Origin: an uncultured Duncaniella sp.
GTDB lineage: Bacteria; Bacteroidota; Bacteroidia; Bacteroidales; Muribaculaceae
Direction of reading: 5' to 3'
Assembly (NCBI GenBank): GCA_910586305.1
Contig: CAJUGS010000027.1
Coordinates: forward strand, 1 to 45,028
DNA: 45,028 nucleotides
Shown here: piece by piece, positions 15,278-25,024 of the stretch
Position numbering within the stretch: the stretch's first letter is position 1
Layout: every line of letters starts with the position of its first letter
Position numbers and translations under genes: made by a program
Notes under the pieces: generated by a model
What the model saw: the letters and a program-made list of their open reading frames with translations, nothing else
Told to the model about the DNA's origin: nothing
Database searches by the model: none

Positions 15278-17404
15278 TTATTCCTGACTCTTACCGGCAA
15301 GACCTTCGGCGAAACCACCGTAGGCGGGCTTGCGGCTGTAGTTCAGATCCCAGAGGCCGATCGGCTCACCGGGACGCCAGCCCGAACCATCGGGACTGTC
15401 GGTCTGCGCCCACTGGCAGATGCCATATTGCTGGGGAACGGGTATAATCTCAAAGTACTTGTCGATTACGAACTTGTAATACTGTGCCATGGCCTGCTGC
15501 TGCTCAAAGGTCACGTCTTCAGTCTTGATTGTGTTGCCATCCTCGTCACAGATACCCATGTCAAGCTCGGTGATACGGACGAGCTTGCCAGATTCGGCCA
15601 TGAGTTTAAACATCTCGACAACGTGGGCCTCCTTCGAAGCCTGGGTCTCAGGATTCATGTAATATGTGATGTGCATCTGCGAACCGATACCATCAATCAC
15701 AGTCTCGCCGTCCGACTCCCACTGCTTGATCCACTCGATGAGACTCCTGAGCTTCTGGTTGTTATCCCAGTCCGATTCGAGATTATAGTCGTTGACGAAG
15801 AGTTTGAGTTCGTCGGGGTTGCCACCGTTTTCAGCAAAATACTGACGGGCAAATTTAACGGGAATACGGGCAAAGTTGTCACCAAGATAATCCTGCCAGT
15901 AGAACTTATTAGACTGGTCGCCAGATGCTGTGGCTGCGTGCTGGAGATCGTAGCGCTGACCCCACGGACCGCCCGAGATAGCCTCGTTGACAACGTCCCA
16001 GGCCTTTACCTGACCGGCTGTAGCCTCCATCATACCCTTGATCCAGCGTTCCATCTCTGCAGTGAGGATTTCAGCCTTCTCTTCGGGAGTTACGGGAATC
16101 TTGTTGAGTTTCTCCACCTTGCATACTTTTACGGAACGAACATCAAGGGTAGCGTCGGTGGTCTGAGGCTTGAGAATCACGTCATAGTTGCCACCGGTGA
16201 CGCCCGAGAATTTCAGACGGACAACATTGTCTCCGGCAGAAATGGGAACAGGTACAGAGAGATTCTGAGCATCGTCGCCCCATCCGTTCTGCATTGTGAG
16301 CTGGACACCCTCGGCATTCTTGGACGCCGTGATATCGAGATAGAGCACATAGTCACCCTCGGTCAGAGGATTCTCACCACCAGGAAGGATAAAGAACTGC
16401 GACCAGTCGCCTGTCGGGACAAAGTGGATGCAACCATTGATTACCGGAGGCTCGCAACCCATCGCAAAGAAGGGGAAGGGACCGTCGGTATAGGTCTTGA
16501 AGGTGACCTCACTCTCCACCTCGACGGCAGGACTTTCATGATGTGACAGCTTAACCCACTCGATTTCAAGTTTGCCGTCGTAAGTGCCGGGCTGGAAAAC
16601 CACAAAACTGCTTTCGGTGGTCACACCGTCTATCATTACGGAACATTCCGACCATTCTTCGGAAAATTCCATCTGCTTTTCCGGTAACGCGCCCCAGTTG
16701 CCTAATTGCACGTTCATCGAACCTGCCTTGCTACCCTTCACCTTTGCCGTAATCTTGTATGTTCGGCCCGGCACGGTGGAAAGGCCGTCCATAACAAAGA
16801 ACTGATACCACGAACCTGGATAATCGGCGGTCAGAATGCCGTTGATAATCTCAGGCTCAAAACCCATCACGTAGAATGGGAACTTCGAGTCATTCTTGAA
16901 CTCGTGGATAGCGTCCTCCACTTCGAGTTTCTCATTGGGGTCGATATCAAGTTCCTTGTCGGCAATAAGGCTGTTGAGGTACTTCACATTCTGCTGTTCA
17001 TGCCAGCAGAGTGTATGTCCGTAGACTTCTACACCGGCTTTCGATGCAGCATCGACAAAGGCTGTGACTGTGCTGAAATCCATCTCGCCGTTGTCATTGA
17101 CAATGGAGGCGTATTTCATCGCATTTCCGGCAGTTATCTGATGGAAATTGGCGTTGGTCACACGATAGACCTGACCGAATTTGTTGTAATCGGCAGCCGA
17201 CACACCGACACCGAGTTTGAAATCCGGATTTATGCCAGTGCGCTGACTGAGATAATCCTTTAGATTACCATAGGAGTTGAGATACTCGTATTGTGCTATA
17301 CTCGCAGGCTTCTCGACATATATGTTGTCAATCTCCTGGTCGGCACATCCCGCAAGGGATGCACCGGCAAGGAAAGTAAGCCATATTTTATGGTTGGTTT
17401 TCAT
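15278..17404 (-). CDS. GH10 endo-xylanase lipoprotein with inserted CBMs
   Basis: This 708-residue predicted lipoprotein has the lipobox LAGC with Cys20. The GH10 barrel is split. Its first part is about 60-150 (GHTLCWHEQQ) and the remainder about 436-700, with acid/base Glu474 in WDVVNEA and nucleophile Glu613 in ITELDMG. Between them, about 165-430, lie two similar beta-sandwich modules of the CBM4/9/22 type (GFEPEIINGI and GCEPPVINGC mark their starts). This is the known arrangement of surface xylanases such as Xyn10C in Prevotella and B. ovatus xylan loci. It is likely on the cell surface, cutting xylan into oligosaccharides for import by the SusCD complexes encoded upstream. Confidence 0.92.
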   Translation of the reverse strand: MKTNHKIWLTFLAGASLAGCADQEIDNIYVEKPASIAQYEYLNSYGNLKDYLSQRTGINPDFKLGVGVSAADYNKFGQVYRVTNANFHQITAGNAMKYASIVNDNGEMDFSTVTAFVDAASKAGVEVYGHTLCWHEQQNVKYLNSLIADKELDIDPNEKLEVEDAIHEFKNDSKFPFYVMGFEPEIINGILTADYPGSWYQFFVMDGLSTVPGRTYKITAKVKGSKAGSMNVQLGNWGALPEKQMEFSEEWSECSVMIDGVTTESSFVVFQPGTYDGKLEIEWVKLSHHESPAVEVESEVTFKTYTDGPFPFFAMGCEPPVINGCIHFVPTGDWSQFFILPGGENPLTEGDYVLYLDITASKNAEGVQLTMQNGWGDDAQNLSVPVPISAGDNVVRLKFSGVTGGNYDVILKPQTTDATLDVRSVKVCKVEKLNKIPVTPEEKAEILTAEMERWIKGMMEATAGQVKAWDVVNEAISGGPWGQRYDLQHAATASGDQSNKFYWQDYLGDNFARIPVKFARQYFAENGGNPDELKLFVNDYNLESDWDNNQKLRSLIEWIKQWESDGETVIDGIGSQMHITYYMNPETQASKEAHVVEMFKLMAESGKLVRITELDMGICDEDGNTIKTEDVTFEQQQAMAQYYKFVIDKYFEIIPVPQQYGICQWAQTDSPDGSGWRPGEPIGLWDLNYSRKPAYGGFAEGLAGKSQE

Positions 17405-17426
17405 TCAGTATCAATTTTTGAGCAGA

Positions 17427-18503
17427 TTAAAGGATGGTGTAGCTGAACGATTCGTATTTATTCTGACGGTCGCGGGCGACGAGAGTCTCGGTGACGTTAG
17501 CCTTATATTCCGCTGTCGCACCGGTCTGCTCGTTGACCACATATGGAATCGTGTAGCTGTAGTTAAGCTCGATCATGTCGCGGTCTGTATTGTTCCAGGC
17601 CTTGATTGCGCCATGATATGTGTACTTGCCACTACCCGAGGCCTTGCAGCCGGGAGTGTCGGTAGTCACTGTCACATTACCATTGTCATCAATCTTGATT
17701 ATGAGATCACACATGATATTCTTTTCGGTACTTCCGCCGTTCTCGTTGGTACAAGCTACCGAGTGGTTCATCACATAGTGGGATTCAGTGAGTGATTTCG
17801 AGCTGATTGACTTTACATCGGCTTTCTCCCAGTTAGCAGGTTTGCTCTCGGAAGTGAAAGCAACGCCATTGTTCTCGCCGCTGATTTTCGATTTGCTCAG
17901 CCATGCACCGGCCCATTTGTTCTTATACTTGATAGCATAGAGAGTGTAGTTTTTAGGAAGCACAGACCACTGGTCGTTCATGACAACACTCGGAGAAGAG
18001 CCTGCCACCTTCGGTGTGCCTTCGAGAATAGAGTCGGAGGCCGAAGTGAGGCGGACAGGAAGCACATAGTGTGTGTTGACTGCCTCGGGATCGGCAAAGA
18101 AGGCATCCTCAAGTTTCACGTCGAGATAGCCGAGCACTTTGCCTTTCTTGATTGTCACACGCTTGTCACTGATGAAAGTGTAGTGTGACTGCGGGAGCAA
18201 TTTCACTTCAGAGCCGTCCGAGAAACTCATGCCCTGGATGAGCGATGGGTCAACCTCACACTGTACCCAGCGGTCCTTCTTGTTGGTGTTAACACCTCCG
18301 AGGACGGGACAGATACGGAAGATATGCTGATTGTCAAGTGATGTATCAAATTCACCATCCTCGCCAAGGGTCAGAGTGCGGATAGGAGTCTGATCGGCGA
18401 AAGAGATGGTCTGGTATATGTAATCGGGAAATTCCTGGCTGTCATTTTTGCAAGAAGAAAGCACAAGAGCCATGCCAACCAGTGAAAATATTACTTTTTT
18501 CAT
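17427..18503 (-). CDS. SusE-position surface xylan-binding lipoprotein (DUF1735-like)
   Basis: This 358-residue predicted lipoprotein has the lipobox LSSC with Cys18. Residues 30-165 resemble the DUF1735/BT_3987-type N-terminal domain. Residues 185-358 (KWAGAWLSKSK..., NYSYTIPYVV) resemble the DUF5627-type C-terminal domain seen in xylan-locus binding proteins. It lies between the second SusD and GH10, the position of XusE in Prevotella and of surface glycan-binding proteins in Bacteroides. Likely function is noncatalytic xylan binding at the outer membrane. Domain naming is from memory of the families. Confidence 0.8.
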   Translation of the reverse strand: MKKVIFSLVGMALVLSSCKNDSQEFPDYIYQTISFADQTPIRTLTLGEDGEFDTSLDNQHIFRICPVLGGVNTNKKDRWVQCEVDPSLIQGMSFSDGSEVKLLPQSHYTFISDKRVTIKKGKVLGYLDVKLEDAFFADPEAVNTHYVLPVRLTSASDSILEGTPKVAGSSPSVVMNDQWSVLPKNYTLYAIKYKNKWAGAWLSKSKISGENNGVAFTSESKPANWEKADVKSISSKSLTESHYVMNHSVACTNENGGSTEKNIMCDLIIKIDDNGNVTVTTDTPGCKASGSGKYTYHGAIKAWNNTDRDMIELNYSYTIPYVVNEQTGATAEYKANVTETLVARDRQNKYESFSYTIL

Positions 18504-18534
18504 GATTTCTGATTTGAGTTTTAGAGATGTTGCA

Positions 18535-20292
18535 TTACCAACCCTTATTCTGTGAGAGTTTGCTGAACTTCAGTACTTCCGAATAAGGAATGGGGCCGTA
18601 GAACATATAGTCTTTATAGTGTCTGGACTCGACATCGATCACCTTGAATGAGTTATCTGAAATGCTCATTCCTTTGGTGGTCTCGTTGAGATCGGCTTTC
18701 CAGCGACGGAGATCCCAGAAGCGATGTCCTTCAAACGACAGCTCTATGCGACGTTCGTTGCGGATAAGCTCGCGCATTTTATCCTTGTCACCCTTGACCG
18801 ATTCGAGATAAGCATCACCGTTCTCGAAACCGATGCCCGCACGCTGGCGGATGGCCTTAATCACGTCGTAGGCCGAATAGCCATGCGAGCCGCTTCCTGT
18901 GGGGCCCCAGGCCTCGTTTGCGGCCTCGGCATAGAGGAGGAACATCTCTGTGTAACGGATACGCGGAGTGTAGTGATACTCCTCTGTTGTTCCGTTGGGA
19001 TCAAGGCTGATGTCCTGACGGAGCAATTTGCGCAGATAGTAGCCTGTGCGTGTCGACGAACCGGTGAGCTTGTTGAGCGCGTCGTTGTTTGTACCGTCGA
19101 CTGCAGTGGTCACCACGCCGTTGGAAAGGCCCGATGTCATACCGTTGTAAGTGACATAGGCTGCCAGGCGCGGATCACGGTCAGCATATGGATTTGCAGC
19201 GTCATACTCACCCTTGCTGTCAGAGATGGGATAACCATTGGCCATCGGGAAAGCATCAACGAAATTCTGGGTGGGATTGATGCGGCCGTTGCCATAGAGA
19301 GAGGGGGGATAGTTGTCCTTCTCAAGGCTGTTTGACTTAGAACGCTCGCTCATCCAGAGCACCTCGGCAGGGATTGATGAGGCAGAGATATTATCAATCT
19401 CAGCCTTGTTGCAATACCATGTGTTGCCCGTAGGGTCAAGACCGTTGACACCACCGATATGGTCAAGCACCTTGGCGCCGGCATCGGCAGCCTCAGCCCA
19501 GCTGATGCCAGAAGCATCGGCAAATGCGGGACTTGCACCAAGAAGATTGAGCTTGGCGAGGAAGGCCTCGACAACACGGCCCGAAATACGTCCACAGAAG
19601 TTATTGCCAAATACTCGGTTGATCTGGCTCATCACAGCATCGGGATAGCGCGCCTGCAATTTGGCCATTGATTCCGAATCGCCATATTCCCAGGGAAGCA
19701 CTTCAAGAGCACGGGCTGCATCGGCACGGATAGCCTCGACACACTCCACGAAAGTGTTGCGCGGGACATTGAAATTGGACGACTGGTTTTCGGCTACTTC
19801 GAGCAAAGGCACTCCAAGAAGAGTTCCGTCGGAAGCATAACCGCCGTGAGCTTCGAGAAGATAGTAGTTGAACATGGCACGAAGAGCGTAAGCCTCGCCT
19901 TTCTCGCGGTCACAGAACATCTGAGACACCATCTCGTCGTCGGCCCAGTGAACCTTGTCGCATCTTTCCAGGAACATATTGAGATACTGTATTCCTGACT
20001 TGCATGAGGTCCAGCGATCAAGCGGGTTGTTATCCGATGTCCACGCTCCGGCAGCAATCTTACGATAAGAGTTGTTCACATCGTTTGACACAGCATCGTC
20101 GGTGGCCACTTCGCTAAACGGATATGAACCTATGGGAATTCGTGTATAGCCGTTGGCAAGAATACCTTCGGCATAGTTGGCATTGTTGTACATATGGTCA
20201 ATGCCGAGGTTGTTTTCAATGGCCGGTTCGAAAAGGTCGTCACAGCTGACGAACATCGCGGCCAAGGGTATGATGAATAAGAATTTTTTCAT
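18535..20292 (-). CDS. susD: SusD/RagB-like outer-membrane lipoprotein (second pair)
   Basis: This 585-residue protein has the lipobox FVSC with Cys17. It shows the TPR-rich SusD/RagB fold: the N-terminal SusD-like segment (NYAEGILANGYTRI), AYALRAMFNYYLLEAHGG, and the C-terminal signature IRNERRIELSFEGHRFWDLRRWK. It should form the lid of the adjacent SusC transporter and bind xylo-oligosaccharides. It corresponds to XusD in the Prevotella order. It is co-transcribed with the upstream SusC (21 bp gap). Confidence 0.92.
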   Translation of the reverse strand: MKKFLFIIPLAAMFVSCDDLFEPAIENNLGIDHMYNNANYAEGILANGYTRIPIGSYPFSEVATDDAVSNDVNNSYRKIAAGAWTSDNNPLDRWTSCKSGIQYLNMFLERCDKVHWADDEMVSQMFCDREKGEAYALRAMFNYYLLEAHGGYASDGTLLGVPLLEVAENQSSNFNVPRNTFVECVEAIRADAARALEVLPWEYGDSESMAKLQARYPDAVMSQINRVFGNNFCGRISGRVVEAFLAKLNLLGASPAFADASGISWAEAADAGAKVLDHIGGVNGLDPTGNTWYCNKAEIDNISASSIPAEVLWMSERSKSNSLEKDNYPPSLYGNGRINPTQNFVDAFPMANGYPISDSKGEYDAANPYADRDPRLAAYVTYNGMTSGLSNGVVTTAVDGTNNDALNKLTGSSTRTGYYLRKLLRQDISLDPNGTTEEYHYTPRIRYTEMFLLYAEAANEAWGPTGSGSHGYSAYDVIKAIRQRAGIGFENGDAYLESVKGDKDKMRELIRNERRIELSFEGHRFWDLRRWKADLNETTKGMSISDNSFKVIDVESRHYKDYMFYGPIPYSEVLKFSKLSQNKGW

Positions 20293-20313
20293 GATTCCAT
20301 TGTGTTTTCAGGA

Positions 20314-23115
20314 TTAGAAATCAACTTTGACACCAAAGGTGTAGATGCGGTTGCTGGGAGATGCGCCCACTCGTCTTTCAAGCTGCTTGCGCTCCTTCGA
20401 GATAGTAGCGAGAGCATCGCCGTTGACATAGACCTGAAGGCCCTTGACAAACTTGTCATGGAAAAGCGAGCGGGGAAGATCGTAGGTCAGCTGCACTTTG
20501 TCAAGATAAAAAGCATCTGTCGAATAGGTCCAGAAATCAGAAGTCACGAAGTTGAGTTCGCCACCCTGAGTTGTCAGACGGGGATAGGTTGCAGTCTCAG
20601 CGGTTTCGGGAGTCCAGCGTCCGCGTACAACCTCCGAGTACTTACGGTCACCATAGACCCAGTTGTAGGAATCGTCCTTTACTCCCATACCTCCGAATGC
20701 ACCTGTACCGGCAACGAAGAGAGTGAAGTTATTCCACTTGGCCGTGAAATTGACACCCATCACGAAGGGAGAACCCCACTTGCCGAGAATCACAGCATCT
20801 TTCGAGTCAATCACGCCGTCGTTGTTCTGATCCTTGTACTTGAGATCACCGAGACGGGTGTTGTTGTTGATCTTGGCCGAAGTTGCCAAGTCGTTTTCAT
20901 CAGAGAAGAATCCGATGCATTCATAACCGCGGAGAGCGTCGATGGGGGCACCGGTCTGACGAAGCCAGTCATATTCGACAGTCTCGTTGATGCGGAGATT
21001 CTTAGTCTTATTATACATACCGTTGACACCGAGTGCAAGACCTACATTACCTACTTCCTTGGCAATATTGACACCGAAGTCAAAACCTGTGCGGCGCTGA
21101 TTGTTATAGTTGATGTAGGGACGAAGGTCGGAAACCGGCCAATAGGTCATGAAATAGTTGGGATAGGTGCTGGAAGCAATGGTCAGCTGATCGTTAAGAT
21201 CAACGTTGAAGAAGTTGGCGTTGAGGCTGAGCAGGCCATTGAAGAGCACAGTGTTGAGACCCACGTTAAACTCCTTGCGCTTCACGAATCCAAGGTTGGG
21301 ATTACCGCCACGCTGCGAGTCGGTGGTCTGCATTGAGTTGTTGGTCTCGCTCCAACCCCACCATGTACCGGTGGAGGTGAAGATGTCGGCATACATATAG
21401 TATTTCTCAATATCAATGTCCTGGTTGATCAGACCATAGGTGGCAGTGAGCTTGAGGTCGTTGAGCCAGTCGAGGTCATTGAGCCAGCTTTCTTCCGACA
21501 GACGCCATCCAAGGGTGGCTGTGGGAGAGAATGCATTGCGGTGACCAGGGGCAAGCTTGGCCGAATGGATGGCTGCGCCGCTGAACTGGGCATAATACTT
21601 ATTCATGTAGTCATACTCAATGTTCAGACCGAGGTTGGCATTGCTTACACGGTGATATTCACTTGATGTAGTCACCTGGTAACCGTTGGCGAGAAGCATG
21701 GCGTGGAGGTTGTGCTCTCCGCCAAATTTGCGGTTGTAGGCAAAGTTAGCATTGAACGCGATTGTCTGCACATCACGGCTGCCAGACACAGTCTGAGTGG
21801 CAGTGCTTTTGTCAAGGCCATACTTGGTGAGACCGGAAATCATGTCAAATCCGAGAGCGTTGTCCCAGGAAGCCTTGTAGGTGGCATAATCGTTGATAAT
21901 CGCGGTGTTATATGAAGTCGAGTAGTCAACTGCATATTGAGCCTTGAACGAAAGACCGGGAAGCACACGGGCCAGATTGATGTCAAGTCCGAGGTCGAAC
22001 TGGAACTGACGGCTGGTGTAGGTGTTGTGGCCGGCGGCATACATAGCAGCAAAGGGGTTGGTGGCATACTGCTGGGTTCCTCCGAGCAGATATTTGCCAT
22101 CAACAATGTGATTGCTGTTTTTGATAAGAGTCCACGAGTTCTGGTCGGAAGGATCGATTGCCGAGATGGGAATCAGCGGCACCAGAGGATCGGCACCGGG
22201 GTTGGTGGGACGCATATTGGCCGACTCAGCCCAGAAATTGGAGCGGTCCTTGCGGTCGTCGTAGAACGATGCGCTTGTGTTAACCCAACCACTGATCCAG
22301 TCATTGAGCTTCAAGTCAATATTACCGCGCACGTGCAGACGGGTGGTGTGATTGTTCTTACCCTCGCCGAAATTCATAAGGTCTGAACTGTTGTAGAGAC
22401 CGACATTGGCATAGTATTTGGCATACTTACCTCCGCCACGGAACTCTGCATTGGCATCGTAGCGCATATAACTCTTCTTAAGATAATCGCTTGAGAAGAA
22501 GTTGATATCGGGATAGCGGAAGGGATTGTTTCCGGTCGAGTAGTTATAGATATCTTCCTGTGAGAAAGCAGGAACATCGATTCCGTCGTTGGCAAGAGCC
22601 TCGTTGTAGAGAGTCGCATATTCGGCCGACCCGAGATATTTGGGATAGCTCTTGGGAACAAAGAGCTGGGCGTTGCCTCTCACACTCACCTGGAGATTCT
22701 TTTCATTGCCACGCTTGGTGGTGATGAGAATCACACCGTGTGCGCCACGGCTACCATAGAGCACCACAGCCTGCGCGCCTTTCAGGAAGGAGATCTGAGC
22801 TATTTCGGAAGGAAGGATATTATTGGCATCGCGCGGAACACCGTCGACGAGAACCAGGACATCGCCTTGATTCCACAGCTGGCCATTGTAACCACCCACA
22901 AGAGCCTGCATATCAGAGAGGCTATAGGTGGAATAGTCCTTTTCCATCAGTTTTTCAACATCCACAGCCGACACGCCGCCAAGAAGATTCTTATCCTCTA
23001 CCGTGCGGAACGCCACGTGGACTTTGGTGGAGTCGAGAAGTTCGTCGGCCTGAACATTACCCACCGACAGCAGCCCCAAGACTCCTATAGTTAAGATTTT
23101 ATGCATCTGTTTCAT
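20314..23115 (-). CDS. susC: SusC-like TonB-dependent transporter, short N-terminus (second pair)
   Basis: This 933-residue outer-membrane protein has a signal peptide at about 1-24, a plug domain (about 45-160, with VLVDGVPRDANNI and GAHGVILITTKRG) and a 22-strand beta-barrel ending in FGVKVDF. Unlike its upstream partner it lacks the roughly 85-residue carboxypeptidase-D-like regulatory domain. A TonB-box-like VAFR lies directly after the signal peptide. It corresponds to XusC. The second Met (residue 4) is also a possible start. It likely imports xylo-oligosaccharides with the SusD encoded next to it. Confidence 0.92.
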   Translation of the reverse strand: MKQMHKILTIGVLGLLSVGNVQADELLDSTKVHVAFRTVEDKNLLGGVSAVDVEKLMEKDYSTYSLSDMQALVGGYNGQLWNQGDVLVLVDGVPRDANNILPSEIAQISFLKGAQAVVLYGSRGAHGVILITTKRGNEKNLQVSVRGNAQLFVPKSYPKYLGSAEYATLYNEALANDGIDVPAFSQEDIYNYSTGNNPFRYPDINFFSSDYLKKSYMRYDANAEFRGGGKYAKYYANVGLYNSSDLMNFGEGKNNHTTRLHVRGNIDLKLNDWISGWVNTSASFYDDRKDRSNFWAESANMRPTNPGADPLVPLIPISAIDPSDQNSWTLIKNSNHIVDGKYLLGGTQQYATNPFAAMYAAGHNTYTSRQFQFDLGLDINLARVLPGLSFKAQYAVDYSTSYNTAIINDYATYKASWDNALGFDMISGLTKYGLDKSTATQTVSGSRDVQTIAFNANFAYNRKFGGEHNLHAMLLANGYQVTTSSEYHRVSNANLGLNIEYDYMNKYYAQFSGAAIHSAKLAPGHRNAFSPTATLGWRLSEESWLNDLDWLNDLKLTATYGLINQDIDIEKYYMYADIFTSTGTWWGWSETNNSMQTTDSQRGGNPNLGFVKRKEFNVGLNTVLFNGLLSLNANFFNVDLNDQLTIASSTYPNYFMTYWPVSDLRPYINYNNQRRTGFDFGVNIAKEVGNVGLALGVNGMYNKTKNLRINETVEYDWLRQTGAPIDALRGYECIGFFSDENDLATSAKINNNTRLGDLKYKDQNNDGVIDSKDAVILGKWGSPFVMGVNFTAKWNNFTLFVAGTGAFGGMGVKDDSYNWVYGDRKYSEVVRGRWTPETAETATYPRLTTQGGELNFVTSDFWTYSTDAFYLDKVQLTYDLPRSLFHDKFVKGLQVYVNGDALATISKERKQLERRVGASPSNRIYTFGVKVDF

Positions 23116-23138
23116 GAGATTTTAATTCTAAGGTTATA

Positions 23139-25010
23139 TTACCAACCGGGATTCTGCTTGAACTCAGCCGATATGTTGCAGTCAGACTTCTTGAGAGGCA
23201 GCCAGTAGTGCTTCTCGGAATAGCTGCGGGACACTATAACTTCCTCGTGATAGCCACTCACTGCATTATTCTCAGGATGCGCGGGATCAAAATCGCCTGT
23301 ACGCTTAAACTCGACCGAGGTCTTGTTGGCATATTCAGGTTTGTCGATAAGCATCCAGCGACGCAGGTCGTTGAAACGGTGACCTTCGAATGACAGCTCG
23401 ACTGCGCGCTCGCGGCGAAGCTCGCTCATGAACGAGTCGATGTTGCCGGTGAACTTGGAGTTGACATTCTCCACGCCGGCACGCTGACGAATCTTGTTGA
23501 TCGCATCGAGAGCCGAAAGCTGGCAGGCTGCCGATTTGCCCGAAGGAGTGCCACTGGCCTGGGCTGCAGCCTCGGCATACATCAGATAGACATCGGCCAG
23601 ACGCAAGTAGCTGATACCGATGGTGAACTGAGGCGACCATCCCCAGCCGTCATCGTAACGGTTACAGGTGGGATGCAGGAATTTTTTGAGTGAATATCCT
23701 GTGCGTGAAGCGGTGTTTATGTCACGCGATGCACCCGAAGTGAACAGTTCGATGTTGGGAAGAGGATTCTGATAGTTGTCGGTGATGAGACAGCCGTCAA
23801 ACACAATGTCGTTGTAGAAACGCGGATCGCGATCCTTCCAGGGGTGGGTCTTGTCCCAGAGCGATTCGGGATCATCGATAGGAAGACCGTTGGCCATGCC
23901 ATAGTAGTTGACATAGTTGGCACACGGGCTGAGGTTGTTGCCACCACCGTCGGGGTGATAGGGTGTCGGGACATACTGAAGGGCAAGACCATAACGGGTA
24001 TTCTGCCAGGGATCCCATTCCGGGCCACGGAAAATGACCTCGGTCAGACCGGGCATACGGCCATTCTGTCCATAGGAATAGAACACCTCACCAATCTTGT
24101 CGTAGCTGACAAGTTCATATTGTGTGGCACCTTTCTCTACGAGATTGAGAAGCTCACCGAAAGCGTCGGCAGCCTTCTGGGCATATTCGCGATTATATTC
24201 ACGAGAACCGGTAGATGAATAGTTCATCAGCGGAGATGCGGCCCAAAGATAGTTCTTGCCCAGATAAGCGAGAGCCATCACTTTATTGATGCGGCGCTGG
24301 TTGTTGCCGTTTGTTATAACGCTGATCGAAGTCTTGTCCCAATCGATAGGGAGAAGATCGGCGGCACGACGGAAATCGGAAGCAGCTTTCTCGGCACACT
24401 CATGATAAGAGAGGCGCGGACGAGTGAGCTGACCGTTGGCATTCATTACCTCATCGATATAAGGCAGACCGCCGAAATAGTTCATGAGCATGAAATGATA
24501 CCATCCACGGAAGAAGAGGAGCTGGCCTTCAATAGCGTTCTTCTGCTCGGAAGTGGCGTCGGTGAGGAGATCGAGATTTGCCAGACCCATGTTGCACTGA
24601 CGGATACCCCACCATGCGCAAGGCCAGAGTCCTTTTTTGAAACGGTCCTTGGCATAGGCATCGAATCCTGAGCGGTCGAGCCAGCCGGTTCCCCAGCCGT
24701 CGAACTCTGACTGCCATCCCCAGAAATCACCCTGGTCAATCTTGTAGACCATGTGATAGTTGATGTTGGCACTCACCACCTCGTCATCACCCCAGTTGAA
24801 GGAGTTGGACCAGTATCCTTTGTCGAAAAGAGGTATATTGTTGTAGAGCAGCTCGACGAATCCCTGGAAATTGGTGAAATTCTTGTATGGTTCGGTCGCA
24901 GATATGTCTGATTCCTCCGATTTGTCAAGATAATCGGAGCAGGCAGTCGCGCCAAACATAAGGGCTGTGCTCAGACAGGCTGCTTTTATATATGTTACGT
25001 ATTTTTTCAT
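23139..25010 (-). CDS. susD: SusD/RagB-like outer-membrane lipoprotein (first pair)
   Basis: This 623-residue protein has the lipobox GATAC with Cys24. It has the SusD-like N-terminal region, a TPR segment (EGQLLFFRGWYHFMLMNYFGG) and the C-terminal signature LRRERAVELSFEGHRFNDLRRW. It is expected to sit on the first SusC as a ligand-binding lid. It corresponds to XusB. It lies 14 bp after the SusC gene. Confidence 0.93.
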   Translation of the reverse strand: MKKYVTYIKAACLSTALMFGATACSDYLDKSEESDISATEPYKNFTNFQGFVELLYNNIPLFDKGYWSNSFNWGDDEVVSANINYHMVYKIDQGDFWGWQSEFDGWGTGWLDRSGFDAYAKDRFKKGLWPCAWWGIRQCNMGLANLDLLTDATSEQKNAIEGQLLFFRGWYHFMLMNYFGGLPYIDEVMNANGQLTRPRLSYHECAEKAASDFRRAADLLPIDWDKTSISVITNGNNQRRINKVMALAYLGKNYLWAASPLMNYSSTGSREYNREYAQKAADAFGELLNLVEKGATQYELVSYDKIGEVFYSYGQNGRMPGLTEVIFRGPEWDPWQNTRYGLALQYVPTPYHPDGGGNNLSPCANYVNYYGMANGLPIDDPESLWDKTHPWKDRDPRFYNDIVFDGCLITDNYQNPLPNIELFTSGASRDINTASRTGYSLKKFLHPTCNRYDDGWGWSPQFTIGISYLRLADVYLMYAEAAAQASGTPSGKSAACQLSALDAINKIRQRAGVENVNSKFTGNIDSFMSELRRERAVELSFEGHRFNDLRRWMLIDKPEYANKTSVEFKRTGDFDPAHPENNAVSGYHEEVIVSRSYSEKHYWLPLKKSDCNISAEFKQNPGW

Positions 25011-25024
25011 GATAAGTCAGTTGA

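Noticed and set aside
15260..16546. 428-codon plus-strand open frame
   Set aside because: It is antisense to the GH10 catalytic region, has no domain features, and mirrors the codon bias of the real gene.
20302..21336. 344-codon plus-strand open frame
   Set aside because: It is antisense to the SusC barrel, with no signal or domain.
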